Translations under genes and position numbers: made by a program | The notes under the pieces: model-generated | What the model was told of the DNA's origin: nothing | The model's database searches: none | The model's input: only the letters and a program-made list of their open reading frames with translations | NCBI RefSeq assembly: GCF_001302565.1 | Contig: NZ_CP012750.1 | Span: forward strand, 186,001-250,000 | DNA from: Glutamicibacter halophytocola | GTDB taxonomy: Bacteria > Actinomycetota > Actinomycetes > Actinomycetales > Micrococcaceae | Length of the DNA stretch: 64,000 nt | Reading direction: 5' to 3' | Part shown: positions 12,703-21,090 of the stretch, piece after piece | Layout: every line of letters begins with the position of its first letter | Numbering within the stretch: position 1 is the first letter of the stretch

Positions 12703-13521
12703 GTGGCATATAACGAATCTGATGTTAAAAACGATGCTCCCGATGCAGCCCAGGGGCTGCCTCCGGAGACCCGCCGCGAGGAAATCACCGGGCATGTGAA
12801 CAAGTCCCGCAGCTGCCGGGTGGAAGAGCTGGCCGAGATCTTCGGGGTCAGTGCCATGACCATCCACCGCGACCTGGAACAGCTGGCCAAGGAAGGCCGG
12901 GTGGAGCGGATCCGCGGAGGAGCCCGGGCCATCACCGCCCGGCTCGCCGAACGCGATGTGCGCCTGCGCCGGCACCTGAACGCCGAGGTCAAGCGCCAGC
13001 TCGCCGCCACCGCGGCGCAGCTGATCGAACGCAACTCGGTGATCGCACTGGATGACTCCACCACCATCGGGGCGCTGGGCAGCTATTTAGAAGAACGCGA
13101 ACCGTCCACCGTGATCACCCACTCGCTGGCGCTGATGGGCGCGGTTTCCGCGATGGCGCATATCGACATGGTCGGCCTGGGCGGACAGTACTATGCCGAA
13201 ACCGATTCCTTCCTCGGCTCGATCGTGGTCGAGCAAGCCCAGCGGCTGATGGCCGACGCCGTATTCGTGTCCACCACGGCCATCAAGAACCAGGCCCTGC
13301 TGCACCCGGACGCCGAAGCGGCGCGCACCAAGCGCAGCCTGCTGCAAATGGGCCGGCGCAAGATCCTGGTGATGGACTCCAGCAAATTCGAATCCGCCGG
13401 CATCTACCACGTCATGGACCTGGCCGAAATCGACGACGTGGTCATCGACGACCAGCTCGATCAGCGGCTCATGAGCGAACTGCAGGGCCTGGGCCCGCGC
13501 ATCCACATCGTCAGCACCTGA
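12703..13521 (+). CDS. DeoR-family transcriptional regulator of polyol use
   Basis: A 272-residue repressor. A DeoR winged helix lies at about 21-77 (RREEITGHVNKSRSCRVEEL, VSAMTIHRDLEQLAKEGRVE), followed by a DeoRC sugar-phosphate-sensing domain (ALDDSTTIGALGSYL, MADAVFVSTTAI, KILVMDSSKF). The start is GTG at 12703. A -10-like TATCAT ends 7 bases before it and no ribosome-binding site is present, so the mRNA is probably leaderless. It lies divergent to the permease-dehydrogenase pair and 14 bases before the kinase, so it likely controls both and responds to a sugar phosphate such as xylulose 5-phosphate (inference). Confidence 0.92.
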   Translation: MAYNESDVKNDAPDAAQGLPPETRREEITGHVNKSRSCRVEELAEIFGVSAMTIHRDLEQLAKEGRVERIRGGARAITARLAERDVRLRRHLNAEVKRQLAATAAQLIERNSVIALDDSTTIGALGSYLEEREPSTVITHSLALMGAVSAMAHIDMVGLGGQYYAETDSFLGSIVVEQAQRLMADAVFVSTTAIKNQALLHPDAEAARTKRSLLQMGRRKILVMDSSKFESAGIYHVMDLAEIDDVVIDDQLDQRLMSELQGLGPRIHIVST

Positions 13522-13535
13522 GCAAAGGAACAGCC

Positions 13536-14924
13536 ATGAAACCCACCTACGTCCTAGGCATCGACTCTTCCACCCAATCCTGCAAGGCCCTGCTGGTCGA
13601 CGCGCAGAGCGGGGAAGTGGTGGCCGAGCAGCGCAGCAGCCACCTGCCGGGAACCCAGATCGATCCGCAGCACTGGATCACCGCGCTGGAATCGGCCACC
13701 GCGGGACTGCTGGAGCAGGCTTCCGCGGTGTCCATCGCCGGGCAGCAGCACGGCATGGTGGCCCTGGACGAGCACGGGCAGCCGGTGCGCGAGGCCATGC
13801 TGTGGAACGATACCTCCTCCGCCCGGCAAGCCAGGGACCTGACCGAAGAGCTCGGCGGCGCGCAGGCCTGCGCCGAGAAGATCGGCAGCGTCCCGGTGGC
13901 CTCGCTGACCGTGACCAAGCTGCGCTGGCTGCGCGATCACGAGCCGGAGAACGCGTCGCGCACCACCCAGGTCCTGCTGCCCCACGACTACCTCACCTGG
14001 CATTTGGGCGGGCGCAAGGAAGCGGTGACCGATCACGGGGACGCTTCGGGCACCGGGTACTACGATCCGGCCGCGCGCCGCTTCTTGCCCGATCTCGCGG
14101 CGGCCGCGCTGGGGCACAGCGTGGCGCTGCCGCGGCTGGCCGAGGCCAATGAGGCGGTGGGGCGGACCTCCACCGGCGCCGTGATCGGCGCGGGCACCGG
14201 GGATAATATGGCTGCCGCGCTGGGGCTCGACCTGCAGCCCGGTGATGTCTGCATCTCCGTCGGCACCTCCGGGGTGGCCTCCGCGGTGGTCGAGGACAGC
14301 GTGCATGACGGCAGCGGAATGGTGACCGGCTTTGTCGCCGCCAACGGCAAATTCCTGCCGCTGGCCTGCACCCTGAACGGGGCGCCGGTCCTGGACTTCG
14401 GTGCACGCATGCTCGGGGTCGGGAAGCAGGAATTCTCCGACCTGGCGCTGGCTGCCGAGCCGGGGTCCGGCGGGGTCGTGCTGCTGCCGTACCTCGGCGG
14501 GGAACGCACCCCCAACCGGCCCGAAGCCACCGGCCTGCTTCAGGGGCTGCGCGGCACCACCACCCGCGAGCAGATCGCCCGCGCCTATGTGGAAGGGCTG
14601 CTGTGCTCCATGAAGGATGCGGTCGCGGCGCTGGAAGCGAGCACCAAGGTGGCCACGAAGCGGATCCTGCTGATCGGCGGCGGCGCCCAGGCCGAGGCGG
14701 TCCGGGTCATCGCCCCGCAAATTTTCGGGGTGGCCGTGGACGTGCCCAGGACTGCTGAATACGTGGCGCTGGGAGCCGCCCGGCAAGCGGCCTGGGCGCT
14801 GGGCGGCCAGGAGCAGCCGCCGGTCTGGGATATCGCCGAGCCAACCCGCTACCAGGCCTCGCCCCGGCCGGAAATCTATGCAGGCTACGCGAAGCTGCGC
14901 GATGCCACCGAAGGCTGGAATTAG
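13536..14924 (+). CDS. xylB: Xylulokinase (FGGY family)
   Basis: A 462-residue FGGY sugar kinase. It opens with VLGIDSSTQSCKALLVD, the first ATP-binding strand-loop, has SIAGQQHGMVALD and MLWNDTSS as in xylulokinases, then GTGDNMAAALG, and near the end the FGGY signature region and the adenosine motif LLIGGGAQAEAVRVIAPQI. It phosphorylates D-xylulose to xylulose 5-phosphate for the pentose phosphate pathway. AAAGGAA precedes the ATG and the gene follows the regulator by 14 bases, so they form an operon. It closes the polyol pathway permease, dehydrogenase, kinase. Confidence 0.93.
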   Translation: MKPTYVLGIDSSTQSCKALLVDAQSGEVVAEQRSSHLPGTQIDPQHWITALESATAGLLEQASAVSIAGQQHGMVALDEHGQPVREAMLWNDTSSARQARDLTEELGGAQACAEKIGSVPVASLTVTKLRWLRDHEPENASRTTQVLLPHDYLTWHLGGRKEAVTDHGDASGTGYYDPAARRFLPDLAAAALGHSVALPRLAEANEAVGRTSTGAVIGAGTGDNMAAALGLDLQPGDVCISVGTSGVASAVVEDSVHDGSGMVTGFVAANGKFLPLACTLNGAPVLDFGARMLGVGKQEFSDLALAAEPGSGGVVLLPYLGGERTPNRPEATGLLQGLRGTTTREQIARAYVEGLLCSMKDAVAALEASTKVATKRILLIGGGAQAEAVRVIAPQIFGVAVDVPRTAEYVALGAARQAAWALGGQEQPPVWDIAEPTRYQASPRPEIYAGYAKLRDATEGWN

Positions 14925-14950
14925 GGCCGATATCGCGTAGCGTAGGAACC

Positions 14951-15820
14951 ATGGATACGCTCTTTTTCGCCCACCGCGGCAGTTCGCACAAATACTCGGA
15001 GAATACCCGGGCCGCCTACCTGCAGGCCATTGACGAGGGCGCGGACGGAATAGAGTGCGATGTCCATTTGAGCATGGACGGGGAAGTGGTGTGCCACCAT
15101 GACCCCACCGTGGATCGCACCTCCGACGCCTCCGGCCTGGTTTCCGCCTTCACCCTCGAGCAGCTCAAGGCCATGGACTTCACCGGGGTCGTGCCCGCGG
15201 AGGTGCCGGCAGAATACGGCACCGAAAATGAGCAGCTGCTGAGCCTGGGCGAGCTGCTGGAGCTGATCGATCAGCGCGGCACGCCGGTGGGCCTGGCCGT
15301 GGAAATCAAGCACCCCAGTCCCTACGGGCACCTGCTCGAAGACCGGGTGCTGCAGGTGCTCGACGCCCATGGCTTTGATCCCGGGACCGGGAAGGCCGGC
15401 AGCCGCGGGCAGATCGCGGTGACCCTGATGAGCTTTGAGCCGGACTCGCTGCGCTACCTGGGCCGCACGGTGGATTCCAGCCTGCTGTGCCAGCTGATGA
15501 CCGAGGTGAACCCCGAGTACATCCAGGAGCTCCTGGATTCCGGCCAGGTCGGGCGGGCCGGGGTGTACTCGGTGCTCTGCCGCTCGGTGGCCGAGGGCAT
15601 CGAGCTGATCAACGCCGGCGGGGCCGGCATTATCGGATCCGGAGTCGCCTGGACGCGGGCCAATGAGAAGATCGTGCGCCGCTGGCTGGATGAAGGGCGG
15701 CAGGCCCGGATCTGGACGGTGGACCGCCCGGCCGACGCGCAGTATTTGATTGGGCTCGGAGTCGGGGAGCTGACCAGCAACCGGCCGGTGGAACTACGCA
15801 GGGAATTGGAACAGCACTAG
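14951..15820 (+). CDS. Glycerophosphodiester phosphodiesterase
   Basis: A 289-residue GDPD-family enzyme that would hydrolyse glycerophosphodiesters to glycerol 3-phosphate and an alcohol. The catalytic N-terminal signature [18 protein letters not shown], the metal-binding acids in [12 protein letters not shown], and [11 protein letters not shown] are all present. No signal peptide is seen, so it acts in the cytoplasm. It follows xylB by 26 bases and precedes alaX by 4 bases, so it may share transcription with either side. Confidence 0.92.
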   Translation: MDTLFFAHRGSSHKYSENTRAAYLQAIDEGADGIECDVHLSMDGEVVCHHDPTVDRTSDASGLVSAFTLEQLKAMDFTGVVPAEVPAEYGTENEQLLSLGELLELIDQRGTPVGLAVEIKHPSPYGHLLEDRVLQVLDAHGFDPGTGKAGSRGQIAVTLMSFEPDSLRYLGRTVDSSLLCQLMTEVNPEYIQELLDSGQVGRAGVYSVLCRSVAEGIELINAGGAGIIGSGVAWTRANEKIVRRWLDEGRQARIWTVDRPADAQYLIGLGVGELTSNRPVELRRELEQH

Positions 15821-15824
15821 GATC

Positions 15825-16511
15825 ATGAGCGGCAATACTATCGACCAGATCAACCTGTATCTGCAGGACACCTATGTTTTCAGCACCACGGCGACCGTCA
15901 TAGCCACCGGCGATGACGAAGAGGGCCGCTGGGTGGCGGTGAGCCCCAATATTTTCCATCCGCGCGGAGGCGGGCAGCCCGAGGATTCGGGCACCGTTGA
16001 CGGGCAGCAGGTCACCGTGCAGCGCAATAAGGATGGCCTGGTGATCCTGCGCGGCGCAGAAGCCAAGAATGCCGGCGCAGTGGTGCACACGGCGATCGAC
16101 CGCGAACTGCGCCTCAAGCACGCTGCCTTGCACACCGCCGGGCACGTGCTGGGATTCGCCGGCGAACAGCGCGGCTGGCAGCACCGGGGCCACTCGCACT
16201 TCCCGGGGCAGGCGCGCCTGGACTTCGACCCGGACAGCATCGACATGCCGCTGGCTGACGAGGCGCAACGCGCAGCCGCCAGGCAATGGCTGCAGCAGCG
16301 GGTTGACCAGCTGGTAGCCCAGGGCGGAGCCATCAGCAGCGCCATGGACGCCGCAGGGCATCGCACCGTCACCATCGCCGGGATCAACGCCGAACCCTGC
16401 GGCGGCACCCACGTGGGCAACGTCGATCAGCTCAGCGGGTTCACTATTCTCGAAGCCAAGGTCAAGCGCGGAGCCTGCAAGGTGCGCTACGAGGCCAGCC
16501 ACGGTGGCTAG
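15825..16511 (+). CDS. Alanyl-tRNA editing protein (AlaX family)
   Basis: A 228-residue free-standing editing protein that hydrolyses mischarged Ser-tRNA(Ala) or Gly-tRNA(Ala). It has the glycine-rich [13 protein letters not shown] of AlaX-M forms and the zinc-site motifs HTAGH (first HxxxH) and CGGTHVGN (C and H), as in the editing domain of alanyl-tRNA synthetase. The synthetase catalytic and C-Ala domains are absent, so this is not a fragment of alaS. It is packed between the GDPD gene (4-base gap) and azlC (8-base overlap), so it is cotranscribed with them. Confidence 0.92.
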   Translation: MSGNTIDQINLYLQDTYVFSTTATVIATGDDEEGRWVAVSPNIFHPRGGGQPEDSGTVDGQQVTVQRNKDGLVILRGAEAKNAGAVVHTAIDRELRLKHAALHTAGHVLGFAGEQRGWQHRGHSHFPGQARLDFDPDSIDMPLADEAQRAAARQWLQQRVDQLVAQGGAISSAMDAAGHRTVTIAGINAEPCGGTHVGNVDQLSGFTILEAKVKRGACKVRYEASHGG

Positions 16512-17223
16512 ATTCTTGACCCCGGCGACAAAAATGGGCCTGTCCATTTCGATCGCCACCGGGTTGTACGGAATTTCCTTTGGCGCCCTGTCCATCGCCG
16601 CGGGACTGGACCTGTGGCAGACGGTGGCATTGAGCGCCTTGATGTTCACCGGCGGGTCGCAGTTCGCCTTCATCGGAGTGATCTCCGGCGGCGGCGCGGC
16701 CTCGGCCGCATTTTCTGCCGCCACGCTGCTGGGCGTGCGCAACGCCGTCTACGGAATGCAGATCAAGCAGGCCTTGCGGCCGCTGGGCAAGCAGGTGCCG
16801 TGGATGGCCCAGGTGACCATCGACGAATCAACGGCCGTGAGCCTGGGGCAGGCGAAGATCTCGGAAAAGCGCCGGGGATTTGTGACCGCGGGCGTGGGGG
16901 TCTATGTGCTGTGGAACCTGTTCACGCTGGCCGGCGCCCTGCTCGGCGAGCAGATGGGGGATCCGGCAGCCTGGGGTCTTGACGGTGCTGCGGTCGCGGC
17001 CTTTATCGGCCTGTTGTGGCCGCGGCTGAAATCCATGCAGCCGGTGCTCATCGCCGTGGCCGCCGCGGTGCTGACCGCACTGGCCGTGCCGATCAGCGCC
17101 CCTGGCCTGCCGATTTTGATCACCGCGGTCTGTGCCGCGATCTATGCGCTATGCACGGTGCGCAAGGCGCCGCCGGCAACCGAGCATGGCGGGCTGCACA
17201 GCGTGGGCGAGGAGCAAAAATGA
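16504..17223 (+). CDS. azlC: AzlC family branched-chain amino acid exporter subunit
   Basis: A 239-residue integral membrane protein with the AzlC motifs [13 protein letters not shown] and [14 protein letters not shown], then [10 protein letters not shown]. AzlC works with the small AzlD protein to export branched-chain amino acids or related compounds. The GTG start at 16504 overlaps the end of alaX by 8 bases, and an in-frame ATG at 16534 is possible. It overlaps azlD by 4 bases, so expression is translationally coupled. Confidence 0.92.
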   Translation: MARFLTPATKMGLSISIATGLYGISFGALSIAAGLDLWQTVALSALMFTGGSQFAFIGVISGGGAASAAFSAATLLGVRNAVYGMQIKQALRPLGKQVPWMAQVTIDESTAVSLGQAKISEKRRGFVTAGVGVYVLWNLFTLAGALLGEQMGDPAAWGLDGAAVAAFIGLLWPRLKSMQPVLIAVAAAVLTALAVPISAPGLPILITAVCAAIYALCTVRKAPPATEHGGLHSVGEEQK

Positions 17224-17537
17224 GCGAACTGAGCTGGTGGGTTCTGGGCGCTTGCCTTGCCGCCTATGCCATCAAGCTGTGCGGCTATTTCGTTCCGCGC
17301 AAGGTCCTGGATTCGCCGATCATGACCCGCGTGGCCTCGACACTGACCATAGCGCTGCTGGCCTCCCTGGTCACCGTCAACGCGTTCACTTCCGGCCAGG
17401 AGCTGGTGCTCGATGCACGCATCGGCGCCTTGGCGGCCGCCATGATCGCGCTGTTCTTCAAAGCTCCCTACCTGGTGGTGGTATTGGCCGGGGCGCTGGC
17501 CGCGATTCTGCTGCGCGCCACCGGGCTGGCCGCCTGA
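17220..17537 (+). CDS. azlD: AzlD family branched-chain amino acid exporter subunit
   Basis: A 105-residue protein with four hydrophobic segments, typical of AzlD, the small partner of AzlC. Characteristic residues are WVLGACLAAYAIKLCGYFVP and a final hydrophobic helix. ATGA overlap with azlC shows translational coupling. It is the last gene of the run starting at the GDPD gene. Confidence 0.92.
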   Translation: MSELSWWVLGACLAAYAIKLCGYFVPRKVLDSPIMTRVASTLTIALLASLVTVNAFTSGQELVLDARIGALAAAMIALFFKAPYLVVVLAGALAAILLRATGLAA

Positions 17538-17589
17538 GCACCTGCTCAAAGCAGATGACAAGCCGGGGCCGGGGTGGGAAAGTAGATGC

Positions 17590-17916
17590 ATGATCGTAGC
17601 TTTTTCTGTAGCCCCATCCGGTACTGGCAGCAACCCCGACGGATCGGTGCATGACGCCGTCGCCGAAGCCGTAAGAGTCGTGCGCGATTCCGGGTTGCCC
17701 AACCGCACCAGTTCCATGTTCACCGAAATTGAAGGCGAATGGGACGAGGTTTTCGACGTCGTGAAACGCGCCACCGAGGCCGTCGCGCCCTTTGGCTCGC
17801 GCATCTCGCTGGTCATCAAAGCCGATATCCGTCCCGGACGCGAAGGCGAACTGGATGGAAAGATCCAGCGGCTGGAGCAGGCAATCAAGGATAGTGAGGG
17901 GAGTGCATCGTCATGA
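17590..17916 (+). CDS. MTH1187/UPF0045 family thiamine-binding protein
   Basis: A 108-residue protein of the MTH1187 family (ferredoxin-like fold, usually tetrameric), members of which bind thiamine or its pyrimidine moiety. Seen are the N-terminal strand AFSVAPSGTG, SVHDAVAEAVRVVRDSGLP, FTEIEGEWDEVFDVVKRA and RISLVIKADIRPG. It overlaps the methyltransferase gene by 4 bases, so the two are coupled. The physiological role is not established. Confidence 0.85.
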   Translation: MIVAFSVAPSGTGSNPDGSVHDAVAEAVRVVRDSGLPNRTSSMFTEIEGEWDEVFDVVKRATEAVAPFGSRISLVIKADIRPGREGELDGKIQRLEQAIKDSEGSASS

Positions 17917-18602
17917 TTCACCATTCAACCGACCGAGAGGCCGGTGCGGTTGAGCAATATCTGGAAGAATCCCTCGGGCTCCAGGTCGAGTCCCTGGAGA
18001 AAGGGCGCGAGCACGGCCGGGCCGCCGGCTTGCCGCCCATTGAAGTCAGCGCGGGCCAGGGCAAATTCCTGCAGCTGCTCGCAGAGATGATTGGCGCCCG
18101 GCGGGTATTGGAGATCGGCACGCTCGGCGGCTATTCGACCAGCTGGCTGGCCCTCGGAGCCGGTCCGTCCGGCAAGGTGGTCACCTGCGAATTCGAGCCG
18201 TTGCACGCCTCGGTGGCCCGGGAGAATTTGGAACGCTCCGGGCTCGCGGACCGGGTGGAAATCAAGCTGGGAGCCGCCCGCGGAACCCTGGACACCTTGA
18301 TTGCCAAGCGCAGCGAAGCCTTTGATTTGATCTTCATCGATGCCGACAAGCGCAACAACGTGATCTATCTGGAGCGTGCGCTGGAGCTCTCGCACCCGGG
18401 CACGGTGCTGGTCGTGGACAACGTGGTGCGTGGCGGCGCCATCTTGGATGATCCGGGCCAGCTGGGCAGCCAGGAAGCCGACGTGCGCGGAGTCCAGGAG
18501 TCGCTGCTGTGGCTGCGTGATCATCCGCGGATCTCGGCGACCGCTTTGCAGACGCTGGGCTCCAAGGGCTGGGACGGATTCGCGCTCGCGCGGGTGCTGT
18601 AG
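17913..18602 (+). CDS. SAM-dependent O-methyltransferase (catechol-type)
   Basis: A 229-residue class I methyltransferase of the O-methyltransferase-3 family. The SAM site is RVLEIGTLGGYSTSWLA, followed by CEFEPLHASVARENLERSGL, the metal-binding FDLIFIDADKRNN and VVDNVVRGGAILD. Such enzymes methylate catechol-like hydroxyls in a Mg-dependent reaction. The substrate is unknown. ATGA overlap with the upstream thiamine-binding protein. Convergent with the next gene, 16 bases away, without a clear terminator between. Confidence 0.92.
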   Translation: MIHHSTDREAGAVEQYLEESLGLQVESLEKGREHGRAAGLPPIEVSAGQGKFLQLLAEMIGARRVLEIGTLGGYSTSWLALGAGPSGKVVTCEFEPLHASVARENLERSGLADRVEIKLGAARGTLDTLIAKRSEAFDLIFIDADKRNNVIYLERALELSHPGTVLVVDNVVRGGAILDDPGQLGSQEADVRGVQESLLWLRDHPRISATALQTLGSKGWDGFALARVL

Positions 18603-18618
18603 GGAGCAAAGCCGATGG

Positions 18619-18999
18619 CTAGCGCGCTGAATGGTGATCGTGGAACTCGCGGTCGAATTCTTCATCAGGGTCATGCCTGAACGGCGGGGACTTGATGATC
18701 AGGTAATGCACCGCCAGCGCACAGATCAAGGCCACCGGGGCTCCCACCCACAGCGCGTATTCGGTATTGCGCACCAGGCCGGCGACGACCGGGCCCACCA
18801 GCATCGGGATGATGTAGTAGTAATGTTCCGGGGCGGCTGGGCCCCACAAGCGCTCGAGCTTGGACAGGAGGCTGAATCCGGCGGCGAGGATGATGGATCC
18901 GAGCAGGATCACCCACAGCGTCGCAGAGAGGCTGATGGCCAGGGTGAGCGAGCCGACAAGTCCTGCAGTCAAACACGCGTACTTCGTATTTTGATGCAA
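18619..18999 (-). CDS. Small integral membrane protein, function unknown
   Basis: A 126-residue protein with four hydrophobic segments (about 8-25, 28-45, 64-80, 85-103) and a histidine/aspartate-rich cytoplasmic tail (FDREFHDHHSAR). No family is recognised. It is convergent with the methyltransferase gene and divergent from the GNAT gene, so it has its own promoter. Confidence 0.75.
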   Translation of the reverse strand: MHQNTKYACLTAGLVGSLTLAISLSATLWVILLGSIILAAGFSLLSKLERLWGPAAPEHYYYIIPMLVGPVVAGLVRNTEYALWVGAPVALICALAVHYLIIKSPPFRHDPDEEFDREFHDHHSAR

Positions 19000-19073
19000 A
19001 CCTTGCCTCTTTTTCTGCTCCCGGTGGATTGAGCCTCGACTAGTATTTTTTCAAACACTTGGACTGTCTGCAA

Positions 19074-19089
19074 TCCTACTTAAGTAGGA
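19074..19089. promoter_or_regulatory. 16-bp perfect palindrome in a divergent region
   Basis: TCCTACTTAAGTAGGA is a perfect palindrome placed between the divergent membrane-protein and GNAT genes, 65 bases before the latter. It could be an operator. No local regulator gene is obvious. Confidence 0.4.
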
Positions 19090-19153
19090 GGGGCGCAGGG
19101 AGCGTTGGCTGAAATAGGCCAGGGCACTGCCGTAGGGTATAAATGTGCCACAT

Positions 19154-19660
19154 ATGAACGACTACCGAATCCGCCTGGCGACCGAGAACGACGTGCGCAA
19201 AGCGCTGGAGATGAAGCTGCAATGCTGGCGCGAAGCCTATGCCGGACTGCGCGAACCATCCTTTTTCGCCCATCATGAGCAAGAGCTCGACGGGCAGGTT
19301 GCGTGGTGGGAACGCGGACTGGCCTCCGGCGCGCAGTTTTTCATCGCCGAAGACCCACAGGGGGCGATCATCGGCCTGGCCGGGGCAACCCCGAGCATCG
19401 ACGAAGACCAGGATGCCGGCGTCGATATCGAGCTGGGCATGCTCTACGTGCTCGAGCAGTACTACGGCAGCGGACTGGGCGCCCACCTGATGCAGGTGGT
19501 GCTCGGGCAGCGCGATGCCCTGGTCTGGGTGCTGGAGGGCAACCACCGGGCGCAGGCATTTTTTGAAAAACAGGGATTCACCGCCGATGGAACCACCGAA
19601 GCACTGGTTGGCACCTGGCAGGGACTGGTAGAACGACGGATGGTGCGCGCACATGGCTAG
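19154..19660 (+). CDS. GNAT-family N-acetyltransferase
   Basis: A 168-residue acyl-CoA-dependent acetyltransferase. YRIRLATENDVRKALEMKLQ is the usual first strand-helix, IELGMLYVLEQYYGSGLGAHLM holds the acetyl-CoA pyrophosphate loop, and VLEGNHRAQAFFEKQGF is the C-terminal GNAT signature. The substrate is unknown. I prefer the ATG at 19154 to the in-frame GTG at 19145, because a -10-like TATAAA occupies 19138-19143. It overlaps the next gene by 8 bases. Confidence 0.9.
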   Translation: MNDYRIRLATENDVRKALEMKLQCWREAYAGLREPSFFAHHEQELDGQVAWWERGLASGAQFFIAEDPQGAIIGLAGATPSIDEDQDAGVDIELGMLYVLEQYYGSGLGAHLMQVVLGQRDALVWVLEGNHRAQAFFEKQGFTADGTTEALVGTWQGLVERRMVRAHG

Positions 19661-20486
19661 GGATTCCAGGGACTCGTTGCTCGGCGAATTCCCCATTGAT
19701 ACCGGAAGCGCCATGATCGAGGCCGACCCCTATGGCGGCAACCGCTACATCCTGAAGGTCAACGGCGTCCCGTCCTCGCACGTGGACCTGGATGATCCGA
19801 CATACCTCGACTTCGAGTACATGCGCTGGATGGAACCGATTTTCACCTTCGGCTTCCCGGCCAGCGACTTCGACGGGCGCGCCCGCAAGCTGCGCGTGCT
19901 GCATCTGGGCGGAGGCGGCTGCTCCATGGCCCGCTGGGTCGCGGCAAGCTACGAGAACGCCCGCCAGGTCGTGGTGGAACTGGACGCGAAGCTGGCTGAA
20001 CTGGTGCGCACCTCGTTCGACGTGCCCCGTGCCCCGCTGGTGCGGCTGCGCGTGGGCGATGCCGGCCAGGTGCTGCCCACCCTGAGCGATGACAGCCGCG
20101 ACGTGATCATCCGCGACGTTTTTGCCGGAAGCGCCACCCCGCGCGAACTGACCACGGTGGACTACGCCCGCCATGCCCAGCGGGTGCTGGACGGCGGCGG
20201 CGTGTACATCATGAACTGCGGGGACACCGCCGATCTGGCCGGGGCCAAGGCCGAGGCAGCCACCCTGCTTGAAGTGTTCGAGCACGTGGCCATGATTGCC
20301 GACCCGCCGATGCTCAAGGGCCGGCGCTACGGCAATATCGTCTTCCTGGCCAGCGACGAGCCGCTCACCCTGGGCGCAGCTTTCGAGCGCAACCTGCGCA
20401 CCGCGCCGCTGCCAGCGCAACTGGTCTCCGGGGCCTCGGTGCAGCGCTTTGCCGCAGGGGCCAGCCCGATCCTTCCCCAGGCCTAG
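19653..20486 (+). CDS. Spermidine synthase-like protein
   Basis: A 277-residue protein with a Rossmann-type SAM/decarboxylated-SAM binding core of the spermidine synthase superfamily: YLDFEYMRWMEP, LRVLHLGGGGCSMARWVA, QVVVELDAKLAELVR, and DVIIRDVFAGSATP. In this subfamily, common in actinobacteria, the true reaction is generally untested and no polyamine genes are adjacent. It overlaps the GNAT gene by 8 bases, so the two are translated together. Confidence 0.85.
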   Translation: MARDSRDSLLGEFPIDTGSAMIEADPYGGNRYILKVNGVPSSHVDLDDPTYLDFEYMRWMEPIFTFGFPASDFDGRARKLRVLHLGGGGCSMARWVAASYENARQVVVELDAKLAELVRTSFDVPRAPLVRLRVGDAGQVLPTLSDDSRDVIIRDVFAGSATPRELTTVDYARHAQRVLDGGGVYIMNCGDTADLAGAKAEAATLLEVFEHVAMIADPPMLKGRRYGNIVFLASDEPLTLGAAFERNLRTAPLPAQLVSGASVQRFAAGASPILPQA

Positions 20487-20489
20487 GCA

Positions 20490-20999
20490 CTAGGCTCCGG
20501 AACCGATCCGGTAGCTGGAGCCATCGGCTGCGCGCAGCAGCAGGGCATGATCGACCATATAGCGGCGCAGCAGGGCGGTATCGGGGTGGAAGACCCGCAG
20601 CCGCTCGTTCAGCTGCTCTTCGCGCAGCTGCTCCGCCGGGCTGATCACCGCGTCGCGGATATGCACCAGCACCTCGTGCCGGTCCCCGGGCTTGGCCGGA
20701 AGAGCCGCCAGGCGTGGTCCGTCGAAGAAGCGCTGGATGCCGCTGCGATCGGCCTTCTGCGCGCTCGCCGAAGACAGGGTCCGCTCCAATAGCTGTTCGT
20801 TGACCTGCCAGCCTTGCCCGTCATGGCGGAGCAAGCCGATCTTTTCCCAGCGCGCCAGGTCCTTGAGCTGGGACTTGCTGGGCTCCGCGGGCATCCCGGT
20901 CCCGGCAAGCACTGCCCCGAGCAGCTGGCGCATGCCGGGATTCTTCAACCCGGCAGCGACTTGGATCCATTGCCCGGCAATCGGGTGCTCTTCGCTCAT
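20490..20999 (-). CDS. DUF2087 domain protein (predicted winged-helix type)
   Basis: A 169-residue protein with a DUF2087 C-terminal part (IQRFFDGPRLAALPAKPGDR, LRVFHPDTALLRRYMVDHALL) and an N-terminal winged-helix-like half. Members resemble small regulators, but no target is known. The start at 20999 has AAGGAG 4 bases upstream; longer readings of the frame have no ribosome-binding site. Convergent with the spermidine synthase-like gene, whose stop is 3 bases away. Confidence 0.8.
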   Translation of the reverse strand: MSEEHPIAGQWIQVAAGLKNPGMRQLLGAVLAGTGMPAEPSKSQLKDLARWEKIGLLRHDGQGWQVNEQLLERTLSSASAQKADRSGIQRFFDGPRLAALPAKPGDRHEVLVHIRDAVISPAEQLREEQLNERLRVFHPDTALLRRYMVDHALLLRAADGSSYRIGSGA

Positions 21000-21042
21000 G
21001 CTCCTTATCCTAGCCAATCGGCAAATGGATGAAGACGCACAA

Positions 21043-21073
21043 CAGCCCGCCATGGACAGGCCATGGCGGGCTG
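21043..21073. terminator. Hairpin after the purine permease gene
   Basis: Perfect 13-base arms CAGCCCGCCATGG / CCATGGCGGGCTG with a 5-base loop. There is no T run on either side, so it may act as a Rho-assisted or RNA-stability element for the minus-strand permease gene. Confidence 0.6.
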
Positions 21074-21090
21074 CAGCATGAAGCGCGGGA

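Noticed and set aside
13554..14786. 410-codon frame on the minus strand inside xylB
   Set aside because: It is the antisense shadow of a complete xylulokinase with all motifs; long antisense frames are common in high-GC DNA.
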